Part shown: in pieces, positions 23,475 to 34,960 of the stretch
How positions within the stretch are numbered: position 1 is the first letter of the stretch
Layout: each line of letters opens with the position of its first letter
The notes under the pieces: model-generated
The model's input: the letters and a program-made list of their open reading frames with translations, nothing else
The model's database searches: none
Told to the model about the DNA's origin: nothing
Translations under genes and position numbers: made by a program
NCBI GenBank assembly: GCA_948567375.1
Contig: OX419761.1
Location: forward strand, 9,152,243-9,216,242
Origin: Lunularia cruciata
Lineage: Eukaryota; Streptophyta; Marchantiopsida; Lunulariales; Lunulariaceae
Reading direction: 5' to 3'
DNA: 64,000 bases

Positions 23475-24028
23475 CATCATATGCTATAATAACTCATGGT
23501 TATGGACCCTACAGTTTCAGAGGGAGTGATAACCCATCCCCTTGGATCGGCGGCAAGTGCAGCAGCAGCTCGCAAGGTCTCCAAGTATAGGGGTATGCAG
23601 TGAGGTCGCCTCTTTGTTCATCTAACCTTGGAGTTATATGGAGCTATGGACACGACGTTCAACACATTTGTCAAGGAATGCATAGGAGCTTATCATGTTA
23701 GGCGCCAAAGGGTACCACTCTCACTCTCATACTCTGTAGCATATTTTAGACAGCGTGTGTTCATTGCTCTACAGAGGGCAATGGCTGCTGCAATCCATAA
23801 GAGAGCAATCACACTAGGTGATGCTTCTTCGGATGCTCTAGTTGTTTGTAGACCGTACGACTTGTGTAGCTTGGATATCTTAGGTGCAATAGGGGAGATT
23901 TCTTATATGAACTCTATTAGGGCTTAACTCCATTTGACCTATTTTGTCTCACCCTTCTATGGCTTGATGGGGTCTTCCCATCCTTTGTATTTTCTACGTG
24001 GTTACTATTTTTTCCATCATATGCTATA
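23475..24028 (+). mobile_element. 5'-truncated LINE copy with 14-bp TSD
   Basis: The insert (23489-24014) is flanked by CATCATATGCTATA on both sides (23475-23488 and 24015-24028). It encodes the C-terminus of the same LINE family as 1.6-4.7 kb: a VITHPLGSAASAAAARKV-like start, then ELYGAMDTTFNTFVKEC and YFRQRVFIALQRAMAAAIHK (23628-23927), with one stop at 23602. The untranslated tail matches the left copy and ends ACTATTTTTTC. Severe 5' truncation with a variable-length target duplication is the signature of target-primed reverse transcription. Confidence 0.85.
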
Positions 24029-24271
24029 GAAGCACAACTCATATAGGAAGTCATTAACGTATATAAAGTGCCACAATAATATCCATATACTCTACAAACA
24101 TGCACTTGCATACACTTATAGAGTTAAACCCACTCTAGCATAGAGGATCCGTGGTACACTCACCAACTCTATACACCATAACCAGTAGCTTAAGAGACTT
24201 AATAGGGAAGAAATGAGCTATTCAAAGCTCCACTTCAAGGTATGCCTCTCCTTTGGGCAACTAGGATGTAA

Positions 24272-24953
24272 TGTAACACCCATTTGTGCATGTGTGTGGT
24301 ATTGTGATATTTAGCTTGGTATTGTAAGTACTTGAGAGATATTCTTTATATAGAGATAAAGGATGGTTCTACATTAGTCATGATTAGGTAAAGTTAGTCA
24401 TAGCTAAGATAAAGGGGACCTTACTTTAGAGGAAGTGGAAAAGATGAGCACCACTATTTTGGATTCTAGTGTGTTGACTTGATATTATTCTTAGGTGTTT
24501 GGCTTTGAGGAAAGATTTGAGAACTCTTGGGCCCGCAAGCCTTTGTGTTTTGGATTCTTCTATAGTCTAAGGATAGCCCATGTGAAGGAATCCTTGACTT
24601 AGTGGTTGGGTCAAGATAACATCACATGCTAGTGGAATATACCCATGTGAATGGATATTCCTTTCTACTTTTTGACTTTACTTGATTTTTAGTCTAGTAA
24701 CTTGAGTTACTACAGTAATTAGTAACTTTGGTGCTTAACTATTTCAAAAGTATATAAACAAGGGGTGAGGAGGTACTCATCATCCTTTCATTTGCAACTA
24801 TCTCTCTCATTGAGTTCTCTAATGTGTTGAGCCTTGGAGTGTTAGCCTTGGGGGAGTATGATGGAGTTGAGGTTCTTTGCCTTCTTAGTCCACGGTGCGC
24901 TACCATAATAGCCATCAGAGGTTCATCCTGAGTGAGAGACAGGCCGGTTCACA
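24272..24953 (+). repeat. 5' LTR of the 24-31 kb gypsy element
   Basis: About 680 bp, TGTAACACCC to TCACA. TATATAAACAAGG at about 24752-24764 is a good TATA candidate. Relatives occur at 31237, 46355 and 47312. Confidence 0.85.
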
Positions 24954-24994
24954 TTTTTGGTTCCATTACTGGGACCTCTCTAGAAAGCAAGATA

Positions 24995-26266
24995 ATATTC
25001 CGCGTTCAATTCTATATTAGACAGAAGGAGACTATGAGAGCTCAATTGGAGAGAATTTCAGGGGAGGAGAGGGCTGAACTTATGTTAGAGAATTTGGACC
25101 CATTTTTATACCTTGTAGTTCATTATGATGTCTTTGAGATGATTTTGTACATCTTGTACACTAGAGAGGATTTGGAGAGATTGTGTGAGGTGGATTGCCG
25201 ATTTTGGGTAAAATCTGAAGTTTAGGATCTAGACTTGAAATTTCTACATTTGATAGCTTGGGTTATCTTTCAGGTTGCACACTTGAAATTATTGTGAGAG
25301 CTACTATGTGCACTGGGCTAGAATTTTTGAAAGTTGATAGGGTAAACTGCTCCCACAACTGCATGCTCTCTGGAAAATTGTAGAGACTCTACCATTTCTT
25401 CAATTTTCAGTGGATTGTGCTGAAACTTTACAAGAAAATTCAATGCATTTTATCCTACCTTTTGACCAAAAACATAGACAGAGATCATTCTTGAGCAAAG
25501 AGTTATAAGTTCTTAAAATGAGGGGGGTAGTTTTTAGACCAAATCTGAAATATGTGTGTTGAATAGAAAGGTGCCTAGGCCATATGGCTTGATGAAAATA
25601 TCTGAAATTTTGTAGAGAGTATGCCCTAGATTTGTGATCAAGTGCACAAAATTTTAGGGGACTATGATATATCAATTGCTAGATTTGATTGACATTGTGA
25701 GGAAGGGTCAATTTTGTAGAGTTTAGATTTCATGCATGAGGAGTGTAAGAGCAACAAAAAGCATATTTGAGTGTTTAGACTCAAATTGGGAATATGGAGG
25801 GTCACCAAGAGTGGAAATTGAGGCTATGCAAGGTTCCCCAAGGGTTTGAGATGATCATAGGGGTGGATTTGAGGAGAAGAGAGTTTAGAATAGAATTTGA
25901 AGAGAGTGTTGAGAGGATCCAAAAACCTACACCACTGGAGGAAATAGTGAGTCTAAGTGTTTTTTATGTGGAGAGAAGAGACATAAGGCAAGTTCATGTC
26001 CATTGACTTTGGAGAGCAAGAGATTGAGAGAAAGGAGAGGCTTACTTGACTTGGGTTTGCATGTTGGACCTTCTTCACCAAGATTGGGAGGGAGAAGATC
26101 TAAGACCAAGGAGTTGTGTGAGGTTTATGGAGTGGAAGGACTTCCAAAAGGACATGAGTGTAGTAGAGTAAAAGCACTTTTGGAGACTTTGGTGAAGGAT
26201 CTTGGAGAGAGTCTTAGTACAACTACAAAAATACTATCACTTTCATCAGCTAGTTCTCAAGATTAG
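24995..26266 (+). pseudogene. Leader ORF with its own CCHC zinc knuckle
   Basis: Between the 5' LTR and gag lies a separate coding-like region. It includes LERISGEERAELMLENLDPF (about 25050), a piece with GHQEWKLRLCKVPQGFEMII (25797) and, after a frameshift, a clear CCHC knuckle CFLCGEKRHKASSC at 25958-25999. A basic tail continues to a stop at 26266. The knuckle precedes the gag start at 26508, and gag has a second knuckle at 27349, so the element carries two nucleocapsid-like motifs. A diverged piece of the same leader occurs near 63.28-63.34 kb. Its role is unknown. An old nested gag fragment is the alternative. Confidence 0.5.
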
Positions 26267-26507
26267 TGATGGAGATAATCTTTCAACTTATGGATAAACT
26301 ATCCATGAGAGTTTGATTAATATGCACTCTAGGATTTGATATTGCTATAAAAATCTTGGAGCAACCTGAACCTTTTGTGTTCCCTAGGGTGGATTATTTT
26401 CAAATGGTGCTAGTCATGTATATACTTTATTAATTATAGAGTGAGAGAAAAGAAAAGAGAAAAAGAAAAAGAAAATTGAGAGAAAAGAAAGATAGTGAGG
26501 AGTTAAG

Positions 26508-27390
26508 ATGGGGATACTTCCGGTTTTCTTTGGCAAGAATGGAGAAGATATGGAGGCCTTTGTGAGAGAATTCAAGGGAGCTTGTATAGGAAACAATGAG
26601 AGGAAGAGGAATGAGTGGGCCTCATTATTACTAGATTTCTTTGAGGATTGAGCACTTACATGGTATGAGTTAGAATACCAAAAGAGAGAGAAGAGAGATG
26701 TGGAAGAAGAGTCTTGGGAGAGTTTGACTTCAACACTCATTGAGAACTTTCTTCCAGATGAGAGTTATGAAAGATTGATGAGTGAGGTTAACTTTCTCAA
26801 ACAAGGAGATGGAGAGAACATGAGAATCTATGTGGAAAGAGTGGAGAAGTTAGAGTCCAGATTTTGCATAGTGTTGAAGAAGGGTGGAGATGATATGGAG
26901 ACTACTATGATTGGCATAGGGAGCATGCTCACCAAGAATTTTGTGAGAGGATTGAGACCACAAATTAGAAGCAAGGTGAGATATGAGGAACCTTCTTCCA
27001 AGGTTGAAGCTATCAAGATTGCAATTTGTATGGAGGAGAGTTTGGAAGGAGATGAGAATGCTTTGGTGGTGGAGGTTGTACATCCTCCTCAAGGTTACAA
27101 GTCTGGTGGAACTTCTGATACTTTTGTGGCAAGGGTTGCACCACAAGTAGTAGTTGCTTCAGTTCTTGCACCTCCACCAAAGGATCCACTTCAAACCATC
27201 ATAGAACAACTTGCAGATCTCAAGATCAATGTGGTGCAACTATGGGAGAAGAGAGAGGTGGATCAGAATATGGGGAGACAACCTAGGAGTTATGGAAGTT
27301 ATCCATAGAGAGGAGGCCAACCAACCAAAAAATTAAATTAGAGAAATTGTTTTGGTTGTGGAGGAAGAGGTCACATCCAAAGGAATTGCC
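26508..27390 (+). pseudogene. gag: gag (capsid and zinc knuckle)
   Basis: The frame opens at ATG 26508 (MGILPVFFGKNGEDMEAFVR) after a purine-rich leader (26440-26480). It has one TGA near 26650 and ends at 27308. The capsid region reads SWESLTSTLIENFLPDESYE, and ENMRIYVERVEKLESRF matches the usual gypsy gag layout. The knuckle CFGCGGRGHIQRNC (27349-27390) has CX2CX4HX4C spacing but lies in another frame. Confidence 0.8.
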
Positions 27391-27509
27391 CAAATTCCAC
27401 TTACCATGTAGGAAGGGGCTATGAAGGAGCCAATAGGAGGAAAGAAGGAGGTAGTGAAATCCAACTAGCTCCTAATCCAAAAAAAAGTAAGAGGACAATA
27501 TCTATAGAT

Positions 27510-28340
27510 GTGGTTGAGAGTAAGTATGAGAAGGGAGAGTGCTCAAACTCCAAGAGTCTTAATTTAGAGCTTTTGGCACAAGAGAAGAAGAGAGCTCATT
27601 TTGCAGAGGATGTGCACTCTTCTCAAGGATTTAGTCCTAGCCAAGATACTCCTATGCCTACTAGGAGCACTCGCACAAGCACTTTAACACCATTAACAAC
27701 AAAGACTCCAAGGAAGAAGTTGGGGATGGAGGACTTCTTGATCTCAAAGCAACAATGGAACTACAATGTCTTGGAGAATGTTGGTACTCACAAGGCTAAC
27801 ATCACAGTGGGCCAATTGATTGCTTTGAATCCTACTTTGAGAAAGGAGCTTAGAGGTGGTTTGAGTTCTACAAGAAACAAGAGGAAGAAGGCAAAAGCTC
27901 CAATATCAATGGGGGTGGTGGATACCAAGCCAACACCATGGGAGGCTTGTGAATATGCCTCCAAGATTGATATGAGAGTGAATGGTCATAACATCAAGGA
28001 TGCATTGGTTGATGGAAGATCAGCACTGAATGCCATGTCAGAAAGGTTGATGAAGAAGTTGGGTATGATACCCTCAAGACCTTCACATTTGTGGTGAGCA
28101 TGGCAAATAAAAAACAAGTTCAACCAATAGGGGTGATGGAAAAGGTGTTAGTTTCAGTTATGGGAGTTCAAAATCTCATGACTTTTCAAGTCTTGAAGGA
28201 TTCAAGCTATGACTTACTTCTTGGGAGGCCATGAGCAACACACAGAACTGATTGATGGCACAAAGGGTACTTGAGGATTGGCCCATCAAACCATAGAGTC
28301 ATAGTTCCTGTGACTAACACCACCAACCTTCACATTTAGA
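27510..28340 (+). pseudogene. Retropepsin region of the gypsy element
   Basis: The ORF 27510-28097 has a Ser/Thr/Lys-rich linker. It then reads VNGHNIKDALVDGRSALNAM, where DGRSA replaces the catalytic DSGA or DGGSA. A frameshift at about 28085 leads to ANKKQVQPIGVMEKVLVSVM and YDLLLGRP, the second half of an aspartic protease. The changed active site and the shift indicate loss of function. Confidence 0.72.
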
Positions 28341-28443
28341 TACACCATCTTCTGATTATTGGGAATCAGATTTTGAAGAAGGAGCTTTAGGTGTGGACAC
28401 AAGCATTGAGTAGGAGACTTCCACGGAGGAGGATGCATCTGAA

Positions 28444-29949
28444 TTGGATTCAGATGTGTATCCCTTGTGTGTTATGGATTTTGCACCTAAGCCAGAGGTT
28501 TTGAAGGACCTAGAGAAATCACCATTGATACTTGAGGAGGTAGAGAGAAGGTTAGCTACCCTCAAGTATGGCCCAAATGTTACCAAGGAGGAGAAGGTGA
28601 GATTTGGGGAGATTTTTTGCAAGTTCATCCATATGTTTGCTTCCAGTTACAAGGATTTGAAGGAAGTCACCTTGGGGGAGCACAAGATAGAGGTGGAGTC
28701 ACATGCAAGACCAATCCGCCAAAAGCAACATCGCATTAGCGCACCAATATCTTTGGTTGTGAAGGAGGAGATTGATACATCCGGCCTCCTTGAGGTGGAG
28801 AATTTAGAGTGGGTGGCTCCAATTGTCATTGTGAAGAAAAAGAATGGCAAGCTTTGGGTATGTGTGGATTACAAGAAGCTCAACATTGTTACTAAGAACG
28901 ACTACTACCCATTCCCATTCATTGATGAGATCTTGGAAGAGGTTGCAGGTCATGAGAGGCATAGTTTTGGATATGGTTATAGTGGATATAACCAAATCAA
29001 GATTGCACCAAAGCATCAACAACTCACCACATTCACCACACCTTGGGAGAATTATGCTTTCAAGGTCATGCTTTTTTGGCTTTGCAATGCTTTAGCCACA
29101 TTCCAACAGTTCATGAACAAGGTATTTGAACTTTTTATTGGGAAATTTGTTAAAGACTTCATTGATGACTTTTGTGTCTATGGGAGCAAGGAGGAGCACT
29201 TTGAGCACCTAATCAAGGTCTTGCAATGCTTGGATGAGGCAAATGCATCACTCAACCCAAAGAAGTGCATTTTTGGATGTCAAGATGGTCTGCTTTTGGA
29301 GCACATCATCTCCAAGGATGGAATATTAGTTGATCTTGAGAAGGTGAGGAAAATCTCAGACCTTCCATTCCCTTCAAGCTTGACAAAGTTACAACAATTC
29401 TTGAGGATGGTTGGGTACTATAGGAGGTTCATCTTCTCATTTTCCAATAAGGCTTATGCATTGACCATCTATATGAAAAAGGGTGTAGATTACATGGTGA
29501 TTTTGGAGGACAAGGAGGCTCTCAAAGCTTTTGAGGAGCTCAAGCAATCCCTTGTTGTAGCTCCAATTCTTGCTTAACCTGATTGGAGTAAGCCTTTCAT
29601 CCTCTACACTGATGCTTCTAATGTAGCTATAGGATACATTCTTAGTCAGTTAGACCAAGATGGGCATGATCATCCAATAGCTTATGCTAGTAGGAAATTG
29701 GTTTCAGCAGAAAAGAACTACTCTATCACGGAGAGAGAAGGGTTGGCAGTGACCTTTGGTCTCAAGAAGTTTAGACACTACTTGATTGGAAGGAAAGCCA
29801 CCATTGTCACGGATCACAAGGCTTTGAAGTACATCTTCAACAAGCCTAATGTTGAAGGGAGACTAGCAAGGTGGATGATACTCTTGTCTGAGTATGACTA
29901 CACCATTGAGGATAGGCCAGGAAAGAAACATGCAAATGTTGATGTGTGA
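28444..29949 (+). pseudogene. pol: Reverse transcriptase and RNase H
   Basis: The reverse transcriptase ORF (28444-29577) contains VDYKKLNIVTKNDYYPFPFI, SGYNQIKIAP and the catalytic box FIDDF at about 29158. The first catalytic aspartate, expected just before SGYNQI, is replaced (GYGYSGY). After one TAA at 29575 the same frame continues with RNase H: FILYTDASNVAIGYILSQ, then YSITEREGLAVTFGLKKFRH and VTDHKALKYIF. The next stop is at 29947. Confidence 0.88.
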
Positions 29950-30249
29950 TCTAGAGCCTATGATCATGATGGAGATGAGCCAGTGGATGATTCCTTCCTA
30001 GATGAGGAGCTCATGACAATCTTAGTCACTCAAGAGGTTCCAATGGAGTACAAGGAGATTGTGGATTTTGTGACAAGAGTTAACTATCCAAAAGGGATGC
30101 ATGCTAGGAAGAGGAAGGCCCTTGCAGCAAGATTAGACCTTACACAATAGTGGAGGATATTCTATTTCACCAAGGAGCAGATAGTCTACTTCAAAGAGCC
30201 GTGGGTAAAGAAGAGTCTATCATACTTATAAAGGAGTTTCATGAAGATT

Positions 30250-31175
30250 TAATGTGTGGATGACACTTTGCAGGAAAGGTGACTGCTTTCAAGATTCTAG
30301 ATGCAAGTTACCATTATAGAGGGATTTTCAAGGATTGTCTTGATTATTGCTTGTCATGTTTGTCAAGCTTTTGCTAGAAATTCTACATCCACTCCACCAC
30401 TTAGATCAATTTCATTGCTAAGACCTTTTGAGAAGTGGGGAATTGATTTTGTAGGTCCTCTCAATAGAACTCCAAGGAACAATCAATACATTGTGGTAGT
30501 TATTGATTACCTTACCAAGTGGGTTGAGACTAGACCATTGAGGGACAAGAATGAAGATGAAGTTGGTAGATTTCTTTATGAACGCATTATCACTAAGTTT
30601 GGATGCCCTTTGGAGTTGGTTTTTGATAGAGGAGGAGAGTTTACAAGAAGCATTCTACATCCATGTTACAACATTTCTCTATCACACATAGAGTAACTAC
30701 ATCCTATAAGCCAAATTCCAAAGGCTTGGCAGATGAAGACTTCCACCGGATATTCTCCATTTCAATTGGTATATGGTATTGAGTCTACCCTACGACTTCA
30801 ATTTGATCTTCCTACCTTCCAAAGCATTCATATGACATTGAGGAAAGCACAAGGAGGTGATGCAAAGAAGTCAACGAAGGAACAACTCATGGAGTTGGAA
30901 GAGGCTAGAGCAGTTGCTATAGTTTGAGTGGAGCAGGCCCAGATGAAACAAAAGGATAGCTATGACAAGAGGCAAGAAGAAGGTGGAGCCTTTCAAAGAA
31001 GGTGATTGAGTTATGTTGTTTGATTCTATTCGATTCAAGAGAGTGCAAATAAGTTTTTGCCTAAGTACTTTGGACCTTTCATAGTGGAGAAGATGTGGGG
31101 TAATTACACCTATGATCTCAAGGAGTTGGGAGGAAGACACTTTGATAGGATTAACCATGATAAGTTGAAGATGTA
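30250..31175 (+). pseudogene. Integrase and polyprotein C-terminus
   Basis: CHVCQAF (about 30350) is the end of the HHCC zinc finger. The core has WGIDFVGPL and VFDRGGEFT, supplying the first two acidic residues. The region with the third residue is disrupted after 30690. TSTGYSPFQLVYGIES (about 30740) and the terminal FDRINHDKLKMY piece follow in other frames. It is not functional. Confidence 0.8.
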
Positions 31176-31236
31176 TCATAGAGGGTAGAGAGACCTTCAC
31201 TTTGAGGACAAAGTGAAAACTTAGTCTGGGGGTAAA

Positions 31237-31586
31237 TGTAACACCCATTTGTGCATGTGTGTGGTATTGTGATACTTAGCTTGGTATTACAAGTACTTGA
31301 GAGATAGTATTTATATAGAGATAAAGGATAGTTCTACATTAGTCATGATAAGGTAAAGTTATTCATAGCTAAGATAGAGGGGACCTTACTAGGGTGAGGA
31401 AGTACTCATCATCCTTTCATTTGCAACCATCTCTCTCATTGAGGTCTCTAGTGAGCAATGTCTTGAGTCTTGGAGTGTTAGCCTTGGAGGAGTATGATGG
31501 AGTTGGGGTTCCTTACCTTTTTAGTCCAAGTGTGCTACCATAATAGCCATCACAGGTTCATCTTGAGTGAGAGACAGGCCGGCTCA
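31237..31586 (+). repeat. 3' LTR with internal deletion
   Basis: Starts TGTAACACCC and ends CCGGCTCA like the 5' LTR, but is only about 350 bp long. Relative to the 5' copy, the segment from after GGGGACCTTACT to AGGGTGAGGAAG (about 330-350 bp, including the TATA candidate) is missing. Confidence 0.82.
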
Positions 31587-31839
31587 CGGTCCAACTTTGA
31601 ATGGTACCAATAGTGGCCCCAATAGTGTGACTTGTGAACTCTAATAGTATATACGATCACCACTAGGCAGTCCATGAGTGGCTATTGAAATAATTGTCAT
31701 TGCCAAGATAATCACTCATGCATTCTAGCCAACTAGTTCAAGTACTTTAAATAATATATCAATTTTTGTGCATATATACAACACTACATAACATACATCC
31801 TTGTCAACATCATATAATTTAGATGCACAATTTTAGGAT

Positions 31840-32225
31840 CCCTTGAAGTGGATGCTAAGATTACCGGGTGTAAGATTACCTTAGTACACATTGAGCCCAG
31901 TTCAGGAGCAAATTTTATGACAAAGGATACAACCCATAGACTGGGATATGATACATTTGAGCCAACTCCTTGAATACTGAAATTTGTGGATCAGTCATGA
32001 TGCTGACCCTTGGGATTATTGTCAAATGTTTTTATCCTCATTGAAGGAGTGCACTTCAAGTTGAACTATATCATAATTTTACCAATAACCAAGACAAGGT
32101 ATCCCTTGCTAATTGGTGGGCTATGGTTGTATAGTGCCAAGGTAGTAGTAGATTGGCACCAACATAGACTGAAGTTCAAAGAGTTCAGAAGGTACCCCAG
32201 CTCAGAGAAACTACATCATTTGAAG
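31840..32225 (+). pseudogene. Gypsy-type aspartic protease remnant
   Basis: The frame reads VDAKITGCKITLVHIEPSSG then ANFMTKDTTHRLGYDTFEPT. After a shift it gives GLLSNVFILIEGVHFKLNYI and RYPLLIGGLWLYSAKVVVDW. The layout matches the protease of a second gypsy family, with the active-site DxGS changed to EPSSG. No capsid or reverse transcriptase lies nearby, so the source element is mostly deleted. Confidence 0.6.
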
Positions 32226-33056
32226 ATGAAGAAGCATTAAACAAGTCTTTGTCCTCCTCCTTGGATCACTCGGCAGATGACATATCAGAAAATTACCTAG
32301 AATGTTACAAAGTGGAGGTTACCAAAGAAAACTCATACAAAAGCTCTCTGGATCATAGCGAGATGGAAGATGGGAGGAATAACTTGCCTCAAATTGGATT
32401 CAGTAAAGTGAGTCATGTTGAAGGAGTCATCAATCTTGATGTTTTTTAGGACATAATTTTGGAAAAAAGGAAGGTGTTGAAGATATCCAAAACCATGTAG
32501 CCAAAAGAATTAGCCATATAGGAAGTCATACACAAACTCTAACATACCACAATTGCTTCCCTGGTTGTTAGTTAGGTCCCTCTAACTCTAGGTAGTTATC
32601 TACTCCAAGTATGTGATATGCTCTATGTTGAGCAAAGATCAAGAGGCTGTGTGCTATAGTGCTCCATTATTAGTCATATATCTACAAATAAAACCAAGAG
32701 GCCAAGGCAGCATCAGATCACACAAGGAAAGAAACCAACCATACAAGATAGTTGTGTTGTTAGGATCATCCCACACATGTGGAAAGCTATTGAACCCCAA
32801 GGAATGAAATGGAATATGAAGAGGCTTCATCTTAATAGAATTGGGAAAAAACTAGCATGCTTGAGCATGATAGATGAGGTGTATTGAATTTCAAGAGCAG
32901 AAATTCAATACACCTATTCAATGTCACTTCAAAGGAAAGCCCAAAGAACCATTGGGAATAGAAGATGAGGTGAGCTTACCCAAGACCAAGTGAAGTAGCT
33001 CTTTAATTACAAACGACAAAGATGGCGACAAAGATGAAGATAACTTTGGTGGGATA

Positions 33057-34009
33057 TTGTATCTAACAAAGGTTGTCACACCATTGCTGGAACTACTGAA
33101 GGAGCATCAGAAAGTAATTCCCCAAGATTGTAGGAAGGTGATGAATGAGTTGCATGTGGTGAAGCATTTGCTGAGTGAAGTGAAGGGGTTGCAAGAGCAA
33201 CAAGTCCAAAGGAATGAAGAAATTGAAGAACTTTGGAGGGATGAAGTCTTGAAGAAGAAGACTTTCGAGATGTTACAAGAGAGCTACGAGTCAAGAGGGA
33301 AAGAACTACAGAAGCAAGCAAGGGAATTGAAGGAGCAAGCAATGTGGTTGAGCAAAATGAAGGAGGAAGTGAGTGATGTGTGCATCGAGAATATTCATTT
33401 GAAGGCGACGGTAGCAATAATGGAGCAGGAGTTAGACAACTTGAAGAAGAGTGCAGTTTGGAATGATCAAGCTGGCAGAGGGAGTTAGCAGTCAGGCATG
33501 AAGAAGAAGAACGATTGCGTGAGCTAGTGCAAAGTGCAGAGCTATGAAGTCCACTATATGCGGAGGAGAAGAAGATGCTTGCTGCTGAGTACAAAGACGA
33601 GTTGAAGATGTACCGTGAAGAGCTAAAGGCAGAGCGATCTCATGGGTATGAGTCGGAATCGGTTGAAGATATAGTAGGCAAATTGAGAGCTATGATGTGT
33701 ACTGAGGCTGAAGGGAGATTAGAAGAGGCATGTTTGCATGAATCCAAGTTGCTTGTACAGGAAACTCGGAAGAGGAGAGTTAAAGACATAGATATGAATA
33801 TTTTGCTGATCCGATTGACGGAGAGAGTAGATAGGAAGATGTTAGAAGTAGAGGACAACATTAGTCTCATATTAGATTTCATCAATTCAGAGTTAGAGAA
33901 AATTAGGAATAGTGTGACAGCGGAGAGGAAGTCTGATGTTGCAGAAATTGGAGTACAGGTGTCATCGGACTTGGTATTTGATACATTAGAGAAGAGTTTA
34001 AGGATGTAG
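33057..34009 (+). pseudogene. Coiled-coil ORF next to the gypsy remnant
   Basis: Two ORFs (33057-33488, 143 aa, and 33575-34009, 144 aa) plus the linking frame (HEEEERLRELVQSAEL, one stop) form a single run of about 310 residues rich in Glu, Lys, Leu and Arg. The heptad-like spacing is seen in LLSEVKGLQEQQVQRNEEIE and YKDELKMYREELKAER. No other domain is visible. It follows a protease and precedes an LTR-like region, the place of a 3' accessory ORF. Host or capsid origin cannot be decided. Confidence 0.5.
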
Positions 34010-34139
34010 ATGGATTACCCATGAGCTCAATTGTAGATTGTAGTGAAGAAGTAGTAGAAGTAGTGAAGGAATTAGTAGTTTTAGATACACCCGAAGAAGG
34101 AGAAGTGGTAGGAAGATCATCAGGTTTGGAAGTTGATGA

Positions 34140-34960
34140 TGAAGTAGACATCAGATAGGTGTAAGTATCAATTTTGAGATAGGAAGAGGCAGATATGAAG
34201 AGATGGATTGTTAGTTTGGATCTGTAGGGAGGAAGAGATGTTAGGAAGCGGTGTATAGGTAGGAAGAACTGCAGTTTGGTTCAGTATTTAAGGGGAGCAT
34301 TTGCAGTACTATGTTGTTCATTATTCATATTTCTGAAGAAAGATAAAGCGAAGTGCTGGTTTTGAGTGCTGGTCGCTTGAGCTTAATTCTGATTGTCAAT
34401 TCTGTGTTTGTGTTTGTGAGTGTGTGGAGAATTTCAAAGTGCAAGTCAATGTGTCTGTGGATGTTGGATTCTGCAGCCTTGATCTTCATTCTGTGTGTGT
34501 GATGTTGAGTGAAGTGCATCGGAGCAATGCCTTGACAGATTCAAGAAGAATTGTAGTGTTGGTAGTATTCTACATTTGTGAGTGTAGCACAAAGTTGATG
34601 TGAAGCAATTTTGATTGAGGAAGTTGTGCCTTTAGTGGAGGGGTGGAACACAATTTTGAGGCAAAATTGTTCTTCATAGTGAAGTGCCGTCTTTGGGAGA
34701 ATCTGAATCATCACAATCTAGAGTTGTTTGGACAAAATTTGTATGTTGTGATTATGAGTGTGTAGTCGTGACAAGTTGTCAAGATTGTAAGCTTGTTACT
34801 TTCTTCTGGGTATAGTTTCTACTTGAGAGATTAAAGAAGAAATCAAGAAGAACTACATTGTGACTTTTGACTTTGTATTTGGACATTTCTGAATCGCATC
34901 TCTGCGGGAACAACTTTACTTACCTGATTACCGCAAAAGTGATGTTTGCCGGGTTGTCAT
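34140..34960 (+). repeat. LTR-like region after the coiled-coil ORF
   Basis: TATTTAAGGGGAGC at about 34287 resembles an LTR TATA box. It is followed by about 600 bp of GT-rich leader-like sequence that ends near CTGATTACCGCAAAAGTGAT. No second copy is present, so the ends are uncertain. Confidence 0.3.

Larger units (their letters stand above)
24272..31586 (+). mobile_element. Ty3/gypsy LTR retrotransposon, plus strand
   Basis: LTRs starting TGTAACACCC flank a domain series on one strand: leader ORF, gag, protease, reverse transcriptase, RNase H, integrase. This order is diagnostic of Ty3/gypsy. No chromodomain follows the integrase; the polyprotein ends YDLKELGGRHFDRINHDKLK. After the 5' LTR comes TTTGGTTCCATTACTGGGA, a degenerate primer-binding site of the type seen in Tat/Athila elements. 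CTGGGGGTAAA before the 3' LTR is a plausible polypurine tract. Placement in the Tat/Athila side of the superfamily is inference. Stops and frameshifts make it inactive. No matching flanking 5-bp repeats were found. Confidence 0.88.

Noticed and set aside
30871-31248. Minus-strand 125-aa ORF
   Set aside because: Antisense of the gypsy polyprotein C-terminus. The similar plus-strand ORF at 61702-62025 is likewise antisense of an inverted copy.
24267-31591. Target-site duplication for the 24-31 kb gypsy element
   Set aside because: The five bases before the 5' LTR (TGTAA) do not match those after the 3' LTR (CGGTC), so no duplication is claimed.
33076-33594. Minus-strand Ser/Leu-rich ORF of 172 aa
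   Set aside because: It is the antisense shadow of the plus-strand coiled-coil ORF.
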